64,000 nt of DNA, from positions 144,177 to 208,176 of the forward strand of contig LUVW01000018.1 of the NCBI GenBank assembly GCA_001661515.1, given 5' to 3'. Source of the stretch: Capniomyces stellatus (taxonomy: Eukaryota; Kickxellomycota; Harpellomycetes; Harpellales; Legeriomycetaceae). Positions 23,966 through 34,210 of the stretch are shown piece by piece. How positions within the stretch are numbered: the first letter of the stretch is position 1; each line of letters begins with the position of its first letter. Position numbers and translations under genes: made by a program. The notes beneath the pieces were generated by a model. The model was not told the origin of the DNA. It worked only from the letters and a program-made list of their open reading frames with translations, and searched no databases.

Positions 23966-24877
23966 ATGAAGGAGCTACCAAGCAAAGTTGAGCTTGCTAT
24001 TGCTACAAACGATGCCATAATGCAACTGCACCAAGTAAGCGAAAACATCCTAAGGTGCTGTGAGCGGATAAAACAGAACCCCAAACCATTCCAAGACGCA
24101 CTTTCGATACTCTATAAAGTAAACAAAACACCTGGCTCAAAAGTGGTTATAACAGCTGTCGGTAAATCAGCAAAAATCGGAGAAAAAATGGCGGCAACAC
24201 TCACTAGCACAGGGACCATTGCTGTTATGATGCATTCAACTGAAGCATATCACGGCGACCTGGGTCTTGTGCGACCAGGAGATTGCGTTGTTGCCATCAG
24301 CAACTCTGGGAAAACCGAGGAGCTTATTAGCGTTATACACACAATCAAAAGAAACTACACGACGGTGATTAGTGATCGCGACTCCGTGAGTCTTGTTGAT
24401 GTGGGCCATAGTGTCAGCGACGATTTAAACAAATGCAACAGCTGTGATACCTCCAACTCATTTGTGTGTGCAGTCTGTAAAGATAGAGAGTTGGAGCTGG
24501 AGCTGGAAAACGAAAAACTTGATAAATGTACAGTTCAGATAATTGCCCTATGTGGAGATGGAAGCTCTCCACTGGCCCAGCACTCTGACGTTTGGCTAGA
24601 CGTATCAGTAGACTCTGAATCCAGCTCGTTTGTTCCTGCACCAACGGTTTCAACCACGCTAACACTGGCAATGTGCGATGCCATATCAATAAATCTCATG
24701 AATATGATTGGCTTTACTCCAACTGATTTCTCTAAGCTACATCCTGGCGGAAGCCTGGGAAAGGCTCTTTCAAGTAAAAGCGCATACAGCAGCTCCTACC
24801 AACACCGGCCCAACAAGGCTGTCAGCGATTGGGTTAAAAGCGAAGCAAACGCTGAGTCTGTCGTGAACGATTTCTAG
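23966..24877 (+). CDS. SIS-domain sugar-phosphate isomerase (KpsF/KdsD-like) with Cys4 insertion
   Basis: SIS domains bind phosphosugars; the bacterial KdsD/KpsF/GutQ relatives interconvert arabinose 5-phosphate and ribulose 5-phosphate. The frame encodes 303 residues in one exon. Family blocks: VVITAVGKSAKIGEKMAATLTSTG (about 57-80), YHGDLGLVRPGDCVVAISNSGKTEEL (about 94-118), IIALCGDGSSPLAQHSDVWLDVSV (about 191-214), the STT loop, and FSKLHPGGSLGKAL near the end. About 60 residues are inserted between the second and third blocks. They hold Cys157-x2-Cys160-x7-Cys168-x2-Cys171 followed by an ELELELENEK acidic stretch, and this looks like a small zinc-binding loop. The two CBS domains usual in bacterial KdsD/KpsF are absent. 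The insertion has no convincing intron boundaries and stays in frame. Confidence 0.85.
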   Translation: MKELPSKVELAIATNDAIMQLHQVSENILRCCERIKQNPKPFQDALSILYKVNKTPGSKVVITAVGKSAKIGEKMAATLTSTGTIAVMMHSTEAYHGDLGLVRPGDCVVAISNSGKTEELISVIHTIKRNYTTVISDRDSVSLVDVGHSVSDDLNKCNSCDTSNSFVCAVCKDRELELELENEKLDKCTVQIIALCGDGSSPLAQHSDVWLDVSVDSESSSFVPAPTVSTTLTLAMCDAISINLMNMIGFTPTDFSKLHPGGSLGKALSSKSAYSSSYQHRPNKAVSDWVKSEANAESVVNDF

Positions 24878-25544
24878 GCTTGGGCCAGCTACTTGTAGAC
24901 TTAATCACTATTCTATTTCCTTCAAATTGATGCATACTTTTGTAAAGTATTTTCTGCTACCTATGTTCTTTTTCCCTCGTTTTTAGACAACCATGTATAT
25001 CCTTAAATTTCAACCCTTACTACTCATATACTCCGCCTTTTTACTCGCATCTTTTGTCTTTTGTTTTTGTTGATTTTCAAAGGCCATTTATACTTTTGCG
25101 CTCTACTGTACAGCTTTTGTTGATTTTATTACAATGCCATGCCAAAAGTACGACTAAAAAAAGGCTAAAACGGTTTCAATAAGTAAATAAAAGGCCAAAC
25201 CAGGTTAGCCACCTTACTCTAACCCGCTGGCCAAGTCACTGTGTATTAATTAGATCCATTAACAAAGTGGTATAATTACCGACAAAATGCACCCCATAAC
25301 ACACGATCCAGGTGGGTTGCTTGGTATTGATATAGTTGAGTGTTTGGCAGACTATTATATTTCATAGCAGTGTAGTTACGTTTCCAGTCCAGCCCAAGCT
25401 TCAGAAATTGTTATATATCTACTCTATTTTACTTTTGTTTATTGAAATAGTATCTACTTTATTTTATTTTTGAAATTTATATTGAAAAACTCTATTTGAT
25501 TTAACTTATTTGGCACGCCAAACAACGACAGTGAAGGAAATGGC
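24878..25544. other. Intergenic region between convergent genes
   Basis: The 3' flanks of the SIS gene (+) and of the minus-strand gene ending at 25545. AT-rich; no exon or RNA gene was recognised. Confidence 0.6.
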
Positions 25545-26938
25545 TTATTTAACGTATTCTTCTAGCAGATCAATCAGGTTGCCAACAAAAATGCCATTTT
25601 CGTAAATCATGCTATGCCACTGCTTCCCGATCCAGTACACATTTTCCATTGGGACTGGCGGTATAACTTCCTGGCTACTGTTATTCATGTCAAACAACAA
25701 AGCAAAAGGGGTTTAGGTTTTATGATTTGTGGAATATATATATACATATGTTTACAGCCATAATCCTGGTAATGTTTGACTAAAGTAGCCATGTATTATG
25801 TGCGCAAGTACCTTGAATCGTCGCTGTTATTACTGAATTGCATGTTTTCGGGTCCATATGTGTTAGCTAATCTGTTCTGGTTTCGGGTCCGGATATCTTG
25901 GGACTCGTTGGTCTCAAAACCCTGTCGATCGGCCATCAAGTTATATGACTTTTTTGGTATACCAAAAGTACCACTGTCGCCTTTTCTTCTTAGCCCCAGG
26001 ATTGAAAGTATGCTGCTTTGCGGCTCTTCGCTTCTTTTTATTACATTGAACTCTGCAAATTTTCTTTGAAACTCTTGGTTCTCTGTAGTCGGTTGAATAG
26101 ATACCCGACTGCTGTTGGCGCGTTTTCCCGAGTATATTTTAATTAACTTGGATATCCCAAACTCTATATTTTTCCAAAACTTCAACACACAACTAGCATT
26201 TTCCAAGACACAATCGATTGGGTCTAAAATGCTTCTTATTCTACAATCCAGCTCGTCGATATCCCGCGCCTGCCCAACTATTGTGTATATGCCAAAATGT
26301 TGGTAAAACAGTAAGTTCCAGGCCCAACTACGCCGCCTCTTTGGCAAAATTCACAACTGCTATCTCGCCTACTAAGGGCTGTTGCACTTGACATTCGAAA
26401 TTCAATATTCAATATTCAATATTCAACGTTGTATATGTATACGTGTATGTATTTAATAGGTACTATATGGCTTACATCTCTTTTCTCTAATCTTTCTTTC
26501 AATAATGGGTGTACTATTTTCTGAAATTCTAGCCAAATCTCGTTTCACATTTGCAAAGCTTTGCTCACAAAACAACGAGTTGTCTATTATCTTGGTCAGC
26601 AATTTAAGCACGCTTGTGAGTGCTACAATCGCCTCCTGCGAAACAGGGTTGTTTTCGGATAATGATGTCGAAACATTTATTACCTTTAGAGCAAACGGTT
26701 CAACGATTGCATTGTTTAACTGAGCCAGCGATTTCACTGTGTTGAGGTAAATTGACCAGTCCGATTTTACACTTTCAATGCTTATATCTAAAAAGTAATC
26801 AGGCTCTAGTGTTGTTCTTACTGGGAACATAATTTCCCGAAAAATCACAAAAGTCAATTTTATATCCTCGTGATACTGCTTATAATCAGGTATCTTTTCA
26901 CCTTGGATTTCTTTTAAATGCTCTGGCGTTGAATCCAT
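25545..26938 (-). CDS. Unrecognised helical protein, three exons
   Basis: I do not recognise this family. Exons on the minus strand: 26938-26476, 26277-25812 and 25674-25545. The donors are GTAAGC and GTACTT, the acceptors AATAG and AGTAG, and all phases agree to give 352 residues. The first exon is predominantly helical with a Leu/Ile/Val heptad pattern and few aromatics (e.g. EAIVALTSVLKLLTKIID). The middle exon begins GQARDIDELDCRIRSILDPID, then becomes basic and Ser/Asn-rich. The last exon reads SQEVIPPVPMENVYWIGKQW and ends in LIDLLEEYVK. There is no signal peptide, membrane segment or catalytic motif. An alternative short exon just before 26348 (LGEIAVVNFAKEAA) fits the first acceptor in frame but then meets a stop. 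The acidic-helical character would suit a scaffold subunit, but that is only a guess. Confidence 0.6.
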
Positions 26939-28292
26939 TTTAGCATAGCGTCAAGTAGCCTTTTTAAATCGAATTTATTTTTGAATTTCGCTCTGCCAAA
27001 TTTGCCGATTGTCGCACCGTCTATTCGCTTAATGTTTATATGTCTATGTATTTAATGCGAGTACTGTTTCTATCCGTGATTATTATTGATTTATTATGCC
27101 TCTGTCTACTATGACTAACATAATTTACAGTTAAATGGATAGCTTGGATAAGTATTAGTATAAAACCTTTGACGACTATTTAATCAAGATATTCTGGTTG
27201 CTCGTTCCCCTTGCAAGTATCAGAAAGAAAAGGTTGTGAAAAGGCGACTTCAATTTGATTCTGGTAGTAATGGTCAGTAGTTTCGTTATTTGGCCAATTA
27301 CACTAAAATCGACTAAACTAATTAGGTTTGTACTGAACAAATAGTTGAGCAAATAAATCCAGCCATTTGACACTTAAATATAGGTTTTTTATACTCATTG
27401 GCTATTACATGTAAATTGGCGATTAAAGGATCAGTCAAGTTACTTTTTCTTTCTACAACCACTGCGAAGTGCAAAGCAAAGGCTTTAGCAAGGTAAGAAC
27501 AAAGCCATTGACAGACTAATCTGGGCAATGTGCTAGTGCTAGTACTAGTGCTATTTGTATAGCCGTGTAAGACATACACAAACTCGACTTGGGTAAAATA
27601 ATATGTGAATGATGCAGCTTCACAGCGATATGGCGGGGCTACTGTTAACTAGATTGTTAAAAACCAATTGAGTATAATATCTCCACATACAGATTTATTG
27701 ATTTTACGATATATTCGTGGTTGTAGTAGTTGCAGTAGTTTTTTTTTCAGCAAAAGAGTCAGTAAACATTTTTATAAACAAATAGAACTGGAAATGTTAC
27801 ACCCTACACAGCTGACCAAAGTAGCTTGGACATCTTGTCAGAATCGTTATTAAAAGTCATAAAAGTAATAATGGCTTGCAAATCAGAAGGTCGAATCAAA
27901 ATCAATGAGCTTCACATATTACCAATCTAAGATAATTTTAAACTTGAATGGATGGGAAATTACTTGAAACATGTCGGATTCTATATTTAGATCTCTATAT
28001 ATACCAAATTTAAAAATGATCAATATAAAAAATGTGTTGACTTTATGTAATCAAGTGCTTAATACATATCAGAATTCGTTACTTTTACGTTAATTCGGAA
28101 AAAAACTGAAATTTAACAATAAAAAAAAGCGAGAAGCGGGACCATTTACATGGATTAATTAACTTTGTGTGTCCAAGCCACCAAAAGCACAGCTTTGTTA
28201 ATACGCATTAACAATGGTGATATCGGCTAAACTAGGGTCAATAAGTATCGACAGACTATACATAAGCGGGGGGAGCTCCCCCCCAACTAAAC
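26939..28292. other. 1.35-kb intergenic region, no gene supported
   Basis: It lies upstream of the 26938 minus-strand start and downstream of the minus-strand Dia2/Pof3-like gene. The frame at 27322-27579 (-) has an STSTSTST tract from a CTAGTA-type repeat and nothing recognisable. Confidence 0.5.
28268..28283. repeat. Perfect 16-bp palindrome (six G, AGCT, six C)
   Basis: A GC-only palindrome in otherwise AT-rich DNA, 10 bases beyond the stop codon of the minus-strand Dia2/Pof3-like gene. In the transcript it would form a strong G-C hairpin in the 3' UTR. Confidence 0.7.
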
Positions 28293-31133
28293 TCAAGACT
28301 TTCCAAAATGAAAGCTAATACTCGAGTCAAACGCACCTAGCCACTGCTTGGCCAAGTTAACAGCGTCAACTCCAACATTCTGGCAGCGATTGATGGACAG
28401 CAACTTAAAGTTGCATTGTTTCCTTAAAAGCTCAGGGTCCATGTCTTTTGGCTCCAGTCCAGAATCAGCAATGGCAGAACTGTGTTTTCGAGCCATGTTT
28501 GTATTTACAAATATGTTTCTGGACAGACTTGACGTATTGGCGCTGGGCTTTTTCTGTCCGCTAGTAGAGTTAAAGTCCAGTAATCTAAGTTTTCTTTTGT
28601 TCGGCATCCTGTCAGTGTTCGCCAAGTTAATGCTGGAAGTGCTGGTTTGTAGCTCGTGGGTAGAGCCATCGCCCTCTCTGCCAAAAGTGCTTGGGGATTC
28701 AGGAACAGGCGCACTGCTTGTGTTATTTAAGCTTCCAAACATCACCACATTTCTGACCGATTTGGCTATAGCCACCACGCCAACACCCGATACAAATGTA
28801 GAGTCAAGCACCAATGTCTCTAAAGATGGGCTCATCCACTTGGCTATCTCGTCTGCAACAGTGTTATCGGTCAATGTTTGAGATAGGTTCAAGTATGCTA
28901 GTTTATTGGGAAGGGCTATTCTGATTATATCAGAGATATCTTCAACCGAAAGCCCAATACAGCCACTTATGTTCAAGTGAGTTAGATTGCTTGACTGGAT
29001 ACATATCACTCTAGTTGCATCGTGGCCTATTTGAACTGCGCCTGTTAGGTCGAGAACGCTTAGGTTGCTGGAGTTGCTTAGCCACTGGCATACTAACTGG
29101 CTTGGCAGCTTTGTTGCTTGCGCTGCTGAAAACACCGACCAGTTAGGACTATTACTAGGTCTGCTAACTCTTGTGTAAGGGTTTGTGGCTTCGTCTGACT
29201 CAGCCACAATAGTAGGCGTATATTGTTCAAAGTGGCCATCCATGCAAATGTTCCGAAGCTTTGGGTAAATGTCCCAGCATACCTCACGTCTGTTTACAAG
29301 AATCGATTGCCGTCTGGAAACTGGGTTTGATGGAGAAGAAAAGTAGAAGCTGCTTCTGTTTGCATTCCATGAAATGGACAGTGTGTGAAGCTTGGGAATT
29401 GCAAACCCCAAGGTCTTTGCCGCTTCAGACAAGATGGACAAGCTTTCAAACTGGTCATTGACAAACAACTCTTCAAGGTTTGGCAGCCAAATCTCGTTCG
29501 TAGTTTTAGAAACGTATTCAATCAAGTTTTCCCAACTCACGCTGGGACAGCCCGAGACATCCAACACCCTCAATGCCGTGCACCTTCTACCAATAGAGTA
29601 TACCATCTTAGTTGAGAGATAGCTGTTATAGCTTAGACACAGCTTAGTCAGGTGGTTAGTCTGGACAGCTTGCTTGATAACAGGCATCAGCTGGCTGGAA
29701 TCTAATAGCTTGTTGAGTCTAGTCATAGCCAAGCAGGCAAGTTTGGGCCTGCTTCTACTGGACAACGCAGAGATGGTATGTTTGGTTATCTGTCTCCCAT
29801 CGCTAATCACCAGCTCCTCAAGCTTCCCTCCTGCGTTCTTTAGTGCTAAAAACACCGACTTTTCCGAAACCGATGTCTCTTTGCGCCCAAAAGATGCTAA
29901 GTTAAAGGTCAAGTTTTGAGGGAAAACCTTTTCGTAGAAAGAGTGGACTTTGTTTAAATAAAAACTTTCTGGAATTGCATGGCGTGATTTTTTTGATACA
30001 AATTGCAGCTGGCTCCAAAGAAGTGCATTCTGGTCAATAAAGACTTTCCACCTTCGACTCACTCGTCGACACTCAAAAACATCAAGCAAAGAGAGTCTGC
30101 ACAGTACCAAGTTCACAAGATCATAGGGAATGTCAACGAGCGGATCTATATACCTCTATTGTTAGATAGTGGAAACGAATTCGTTATAGTAAAGCTCAAG
30201 AATCGTAGCTGCAATATTATAGCATGCTAATTATTACAAACACGAAAACTGCTTTGTTGTCAAGGTATTGACGGCTACCTTTTTTGATTCTTTCTTGGAC
30301 TCCTCAACGCTGGCACTGAGCTTGCTTAGAGTGTCCACAAGTTTCTATAGGAGTTTGTCACATTTACACAAGAGTGCTTAGTGTATCATCAAATTGCTTT
30401 TAACCCCAATCAATGATAATATACATCGTTTTAGCAAGGTTGTGGTTTAGCATTGATTGATTGCATTGGATTACATGGTAGGCCTGGTCGCTTTTATCGG
30501 CAGCAGATACGCCGGTTCTTAATACACGAATGGCGCTGTCCCTGTTATCCAGCATCCAAAGCGACATTGCTATTCTTCTATATGCCTACAGTAGTCATTA
30601 TTGTGGCAATAACAACAGTGCCATCGTCAAGTAAAGGGTTTAGTTGGCTCTTAATGCTTAAAACGCCCAAACTAAGTATATTCAAAAGTACTAACGACAT
30701 ATTTCGATAAAAAAATAATTTTGTATAAACAATGAATTTCAACAATGCATAAACAATAAGACTGACTCGAGTATAGCCTTACATAAGGGGATTTTGGATT
30801 CATAACCAGTGCCTTCTGGGCATCTTGCAGAGATTTGCCATACTCTTTGAGCAGATAATGCGATGTGGACCTATGCTCGTAGATTCTAGAAATCTTTTGG
30901 TTACTCTTGCTGTTATCTATAATCTATTTTTGTTTTTATAAAAAGATTAAAGTAAAGAATTTTTACAATTTCCCCTCAGCATGCCAAATCCTTTTAAAGT
31001 ATCTCTAAAAAAAAATAAAAGTAAAAAATGATATAAAAATTACCTTGGTGAATATAAGTATCGCCTCTTTGTTTTTGTTTGCTTTCATGCAGCGAATTCC
31101 TGCATTAAAGTACTCTTGCACTTTGGCGTCCAT
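28293..31133 (-). CDS. DIA2: TPR / F-box / LRR protein of the Dia2 (Pof3) type, five exons
   Basis: An SCF ubiquitin-ligase adaptor. Yeast Dia2 acts at replication forks and drives CMG helicase disassembly; fission yeast Pof3 protects genome integrity. Exons on the minus strand: 31133-31044, 30923-30783, 30585-30475, 30344-30279 and 30155-28293, about 756 residues (Dia2 is 732). The first four exons give TPR repeats (MDAKVQEYFNAGIRCMKANK; YEHRSTSHYLLKEYGKSLQD; AMSLWMLDNRDSAIRVL). The fifth opens with the F-box (DPLVDIPYDLVNLVLCRLSL, then VSRRWKVFI). Leucine-rich repeats follow (TKLCLSYNSYL; ALRVLDVSGCPSVSWENL; LTHLNISGCIGLSVEDI; LAYLNLSQTLTDN). No Met is available just before the F-box, which supports joining it to the TPR exons. 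The fourth donor (GTAGCC) is weak; other donors after KQFS would also keep the frame. Confidence 0.82.
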
Positions 31134-31920
31134 TTCGATCAAACTAAAATATCTTCAATCAAAATAGCTTGAACGTTGGATTTTTAAATCAAAGAGTTGC
31201 AACCACAGGCACTAATGGCGTAGCCCCATATATTAAGGCTGCGTTTGGTGATGAATGGGTTTTATTCTTTTAATAAATAAAAAAATACAAGTCTTATTTT
31301 ATCTGAACTTCAAATTTTAAATTTCGCGTTAGCTTGCTGAAGGGGGGTTTTTTTCCACCAACAATCGCCACTTCTATTTAATTATAGTTTTGATGTTCCC
31401 CATTGGCTGGGAGCATTTAAGTTTTATTGGTGCCAAAAGTCTCGCGAATAAATTTCAATAAAAAAAAAGTCTCGCGAATAAACACAGTTTGATAAGGTCG
31501 ACAAGAACACCCGAACCGGAGACAAACCATAAACTTTTAGAGCAAGATGTCATAAAATTAAACCAAGTTTTAATCAAAAGACATATATATGATATTCTTT
31601 ATCCCCACTACTAAGCTAACTCGTTCAGAACAATTGTGTATGTGTTGTTCTATACCGTTTCCCTAATTGCTGATTGTAGCTTGTGTCCCTAATCAAGCAA
31701 AACGTATATTCAAACACAATTTGAGGTTGAAATGCTTTATCAGCTAGCTCACTATCAGCTTTTAGCAAACATCCCAAACCGACTACTAAACCGACAACCA
31801 AGCCATTAGTGTCTTGTTCTCGTTTACTAGAGCACAACCAAGATGATGTTCTTGTCAAATGCTTGACAATTTTGCTTTGATTTTTCTATTTGGCTGAAAC
31901 GAGAGTACCAATAAAAATGT
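31134..31920. other. Intergenic region before tRNA-Val
   Basis: AT-rich promoter side of the minus-strand Dia2/Pof3-like gene. Two nearby copies of a 12-base segment (GTCTCGCGAATA, near 31439 and 31470) sit here. No coding exon was recognised. Confidence 0.5.
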
Positions 31921-31993
31921 AGAGCTGTGGTGTAGTGGTTATCACGTCTGCCTCACACGCAGTAGGTCTTGGGTTCGATCCCCAACAGCTCTA
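31921..31993 (+). tRNA. tRNA-Val (anticodon CAC)
   Basis: A 73-base cloverleaf without intron. The acceptor stem AGAGCTG pairs with CAGCTCT, with discriminator A. The D-arm contains GTAGTGGTTATC, the anticodon loop is CTCACAC (CAC), and the T-arm has GGTTCGATCC. Anticodon-stem pair 27-43 is a mismatch. It reads GUG valine codons, which are frequent in the genes here. Confidence 0.9.
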
Positions 31994-32356
31994 TTAAAGT
32001 TTTTTTTTTGGCTCTGTTCAAAAAAAGCTAATACCACAACAAAGTTTTGATAGTTGCGAAGTTCTATTTTAAAGCCTCAAAACGTTGGCTGCACCTAACA
32101 GTTCACAATTAACAATAACACGGCCAGTACCGGCTGCGTAGCAAAACACTTTTGTTGCTCCTCCGGCTTAGAAAACCAACAAGCTTGTTTTTACTTTTAA
32201 TCTATTCAAGTGGAACCGAGTAAGAGGTGGTAAGGGCAAAACATAGCCAATAGCTTAAAAAGATTATATAAATAAATAAACTAAAGCAAGCATTATTTCT
32301 ATATAAGCCCACAAATAAACTGGGTTGGTAGCATTGATATATTTATAGCACTGGTA
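31994..32356. other. Spacer between tRNA-Val and the copper transporter gene
   Basis: After the Pol III terminator this is the 3' flank of the minus-strand copper transporter. Nothing else was recognised. Confidence 0.6.
32000..32009 (+). terminator. RNA polymerase III terminator (T-run)
   Basis: Ten T bases begin seven bases after the tRNA-Val 3' end, the normal Pol III stop signal. Confidence 0.8.
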
Positions 32357-33119
32357 CTAATGGCAAGACAAGGGCTTTGCCGAGCTTCCCAAGTCATTTC
32401 CGAATATAAGATACCCTACGAATGCACCAGCAATGACAGAAAGCATAAGATATCCATTGTATGTCATAAATATGAGCATCATGCTGTACGAGTACAGTAC
32501 CAGCAAAGCATAATACAACGACTTCTTTATTCTTATTCTCAGCGTAGTCCTATAGAAACAATTATCAATTCGTTTTCTTTGTTAAAACCAGAGTATCTGT
32601 ACACCTGTACACCAATGAAGCAGTATATATGGTTGTTGGTTCAGCTACCTTGATCGAATACGTGTAATAAAGTCGTCACTTTCTCCGTCCGCTTGAGTTG
32701 GCGGCATGTACAGAACTCTGTTTCCGCGGTTATTTTCCCAGGACTGGACCTTATTGCGCAAAAGCTCATACACCACACCCATCAAGAATATAGCAATGCA
32801 AGAACCTATCAGTGATCCCACTGAATTGATTCTCCAGCTTTCTACCAACACACACACATTCTCGATGCTCCAATTTAGCGACATCTAAAATAGTTGCAAG
32901 CATACATATACATACATGAATTTTTGGACATTTGTTAAATTAACAACTTATGTATCGCTTGGATTAGAGCCTCATTGTGCAAATATACCATTTTAATTTA
33001 AATGGCTATTCAATAGTTGAAATTGTAATTACATTCATGCTGCAAGTTGAAGAGCCTCCATGGTCTCCATGTCCGCCTTCATGCCCCCCGTGTCCACCGT
33101 GTCCATCGTGTCTTTCCAT
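32357..33119 (-). CDS. Ctr-family copper transporter, three exons
   Basis: A trimeric high-affinity Cu(I) importer of the plasma or vacuolar membrane. Minus-strand exons: 33119-33033, 32884-32649 and 32549-32357; the phases agree and give 171 residues, typical for fungal Ctr2/Ctr4-size proteins. The N-terminus is a His/Gly-rich copper-collecting segment (HDGHGGHGGHEGGHGDH). It is followed by CSMN|MSLNWS, the standard Ctr junction before TM1. TM1 is in SWRINSVGSLIGSCIAIFLM. The conserved TM2 MxxxM copper filter is MLIFM, and the TM3 packing GxxxG is GAFVG. The C-terminus ends CH, as in many Ctr proteins that pass copper to chaperones. Introns 2 and 3 of the family are in the usual regions. The short exons make it easy to miss. 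Confidence 0.92.
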
Positions 33120-34210
33120 GTTCTATAATACCGACTGTCTGAATTTTATTCAGATAAAATGTGATGGATGAATTTAGCCCAGAAATTGGGAATAAATACT
33201 GTTTGTAATGAAATTTCAATAAAAAAAAAATACTGTTTGTAATGAAGAAAAAAAAGTATAAAACTAAAGTGATATTTGTTTGACTTGAGCTTTTGGTATT
33301 TACTTTAAGCTTTATTTCTTTAATTTTTGTACTAGAGTTTTTTTTCCCATAAACCCTTTTTATTTGATGTTTCAGGAATTTGTACTAAATTGCACCAAAT
33401 TAATAGTGAATAGTATAATATACTTTTAACAGTTGGCAATCAAATTTCAATGAAATAATAATAGTTGGCAAGTAGCTATTTATATTGGCTGGGATTTTTT
33501 GCTTGCGAATAAAATTCCTTTTCCCAAAAATTCAGTAAATCCGTTGGCCTAAAATCCAGTGGCATATTTGTTCAATTATTGGGCAGCCTAAATTACACAC
33601 AATTGTTTTTACTAAGAGGCTTTCAAGGCTAAATGATCTCGTTCGATTAGTTTGGGCGCCTCGTTTAATTTTTCTTATCTGGTTCAGTCGTTTCTCCAGA
33701 CACTAGGAGGAGACTGCTACGCCGAAAGATAAGCTAGAAACCACCGCTGGCGGTTTAAGCATACTTTTGGGGTCTTTAAATACAGCCAATTGTGTTTTCA
33801 AAGCACTGTTAGTGAGATTAATACCATAACCAGTGTTTAGGAATTTTAAAAAAAAGCTAAAAACAACTGATGGAAAATAACAACGAAGAGGAAAAAAGTT
33901 TGCTATTTGATACAGGATATTTTTTCCAGACGATAAAGCAGCAAATAGTTATCGATTATTCGCCAATTTTACTATCGCTCGTGTTTTTTCTAAACACTTT
34001 TACCTTCTAGCAAAATCACGGCTTTGATTTGCTGTAGCGGCCAAGAGAGAAGGAAGAAAAAAAAATACAGAAATTTGCTTCATTAGTTCTAAAAACAACG
34101 CAAATACTTGAGTGCTTAAAAAGAAACAAAGTTGAATCAGTGGAGAGAATTGCTTTCTGAACCAAAATATGCTTAGCAGACCCCCCCTAAGTTCTAGTGA
34201 TTAAAATAGA
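33120..34210. other. Divergent promoter region between copper transporter and RecQ genes
   Basis: AT-rich, 1.1 kb, shared 5' flank of two divergently transcribed genes. No exon was seen. Copper- or stress-response elements were not recognisable by eye. Confidence 0.5.
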
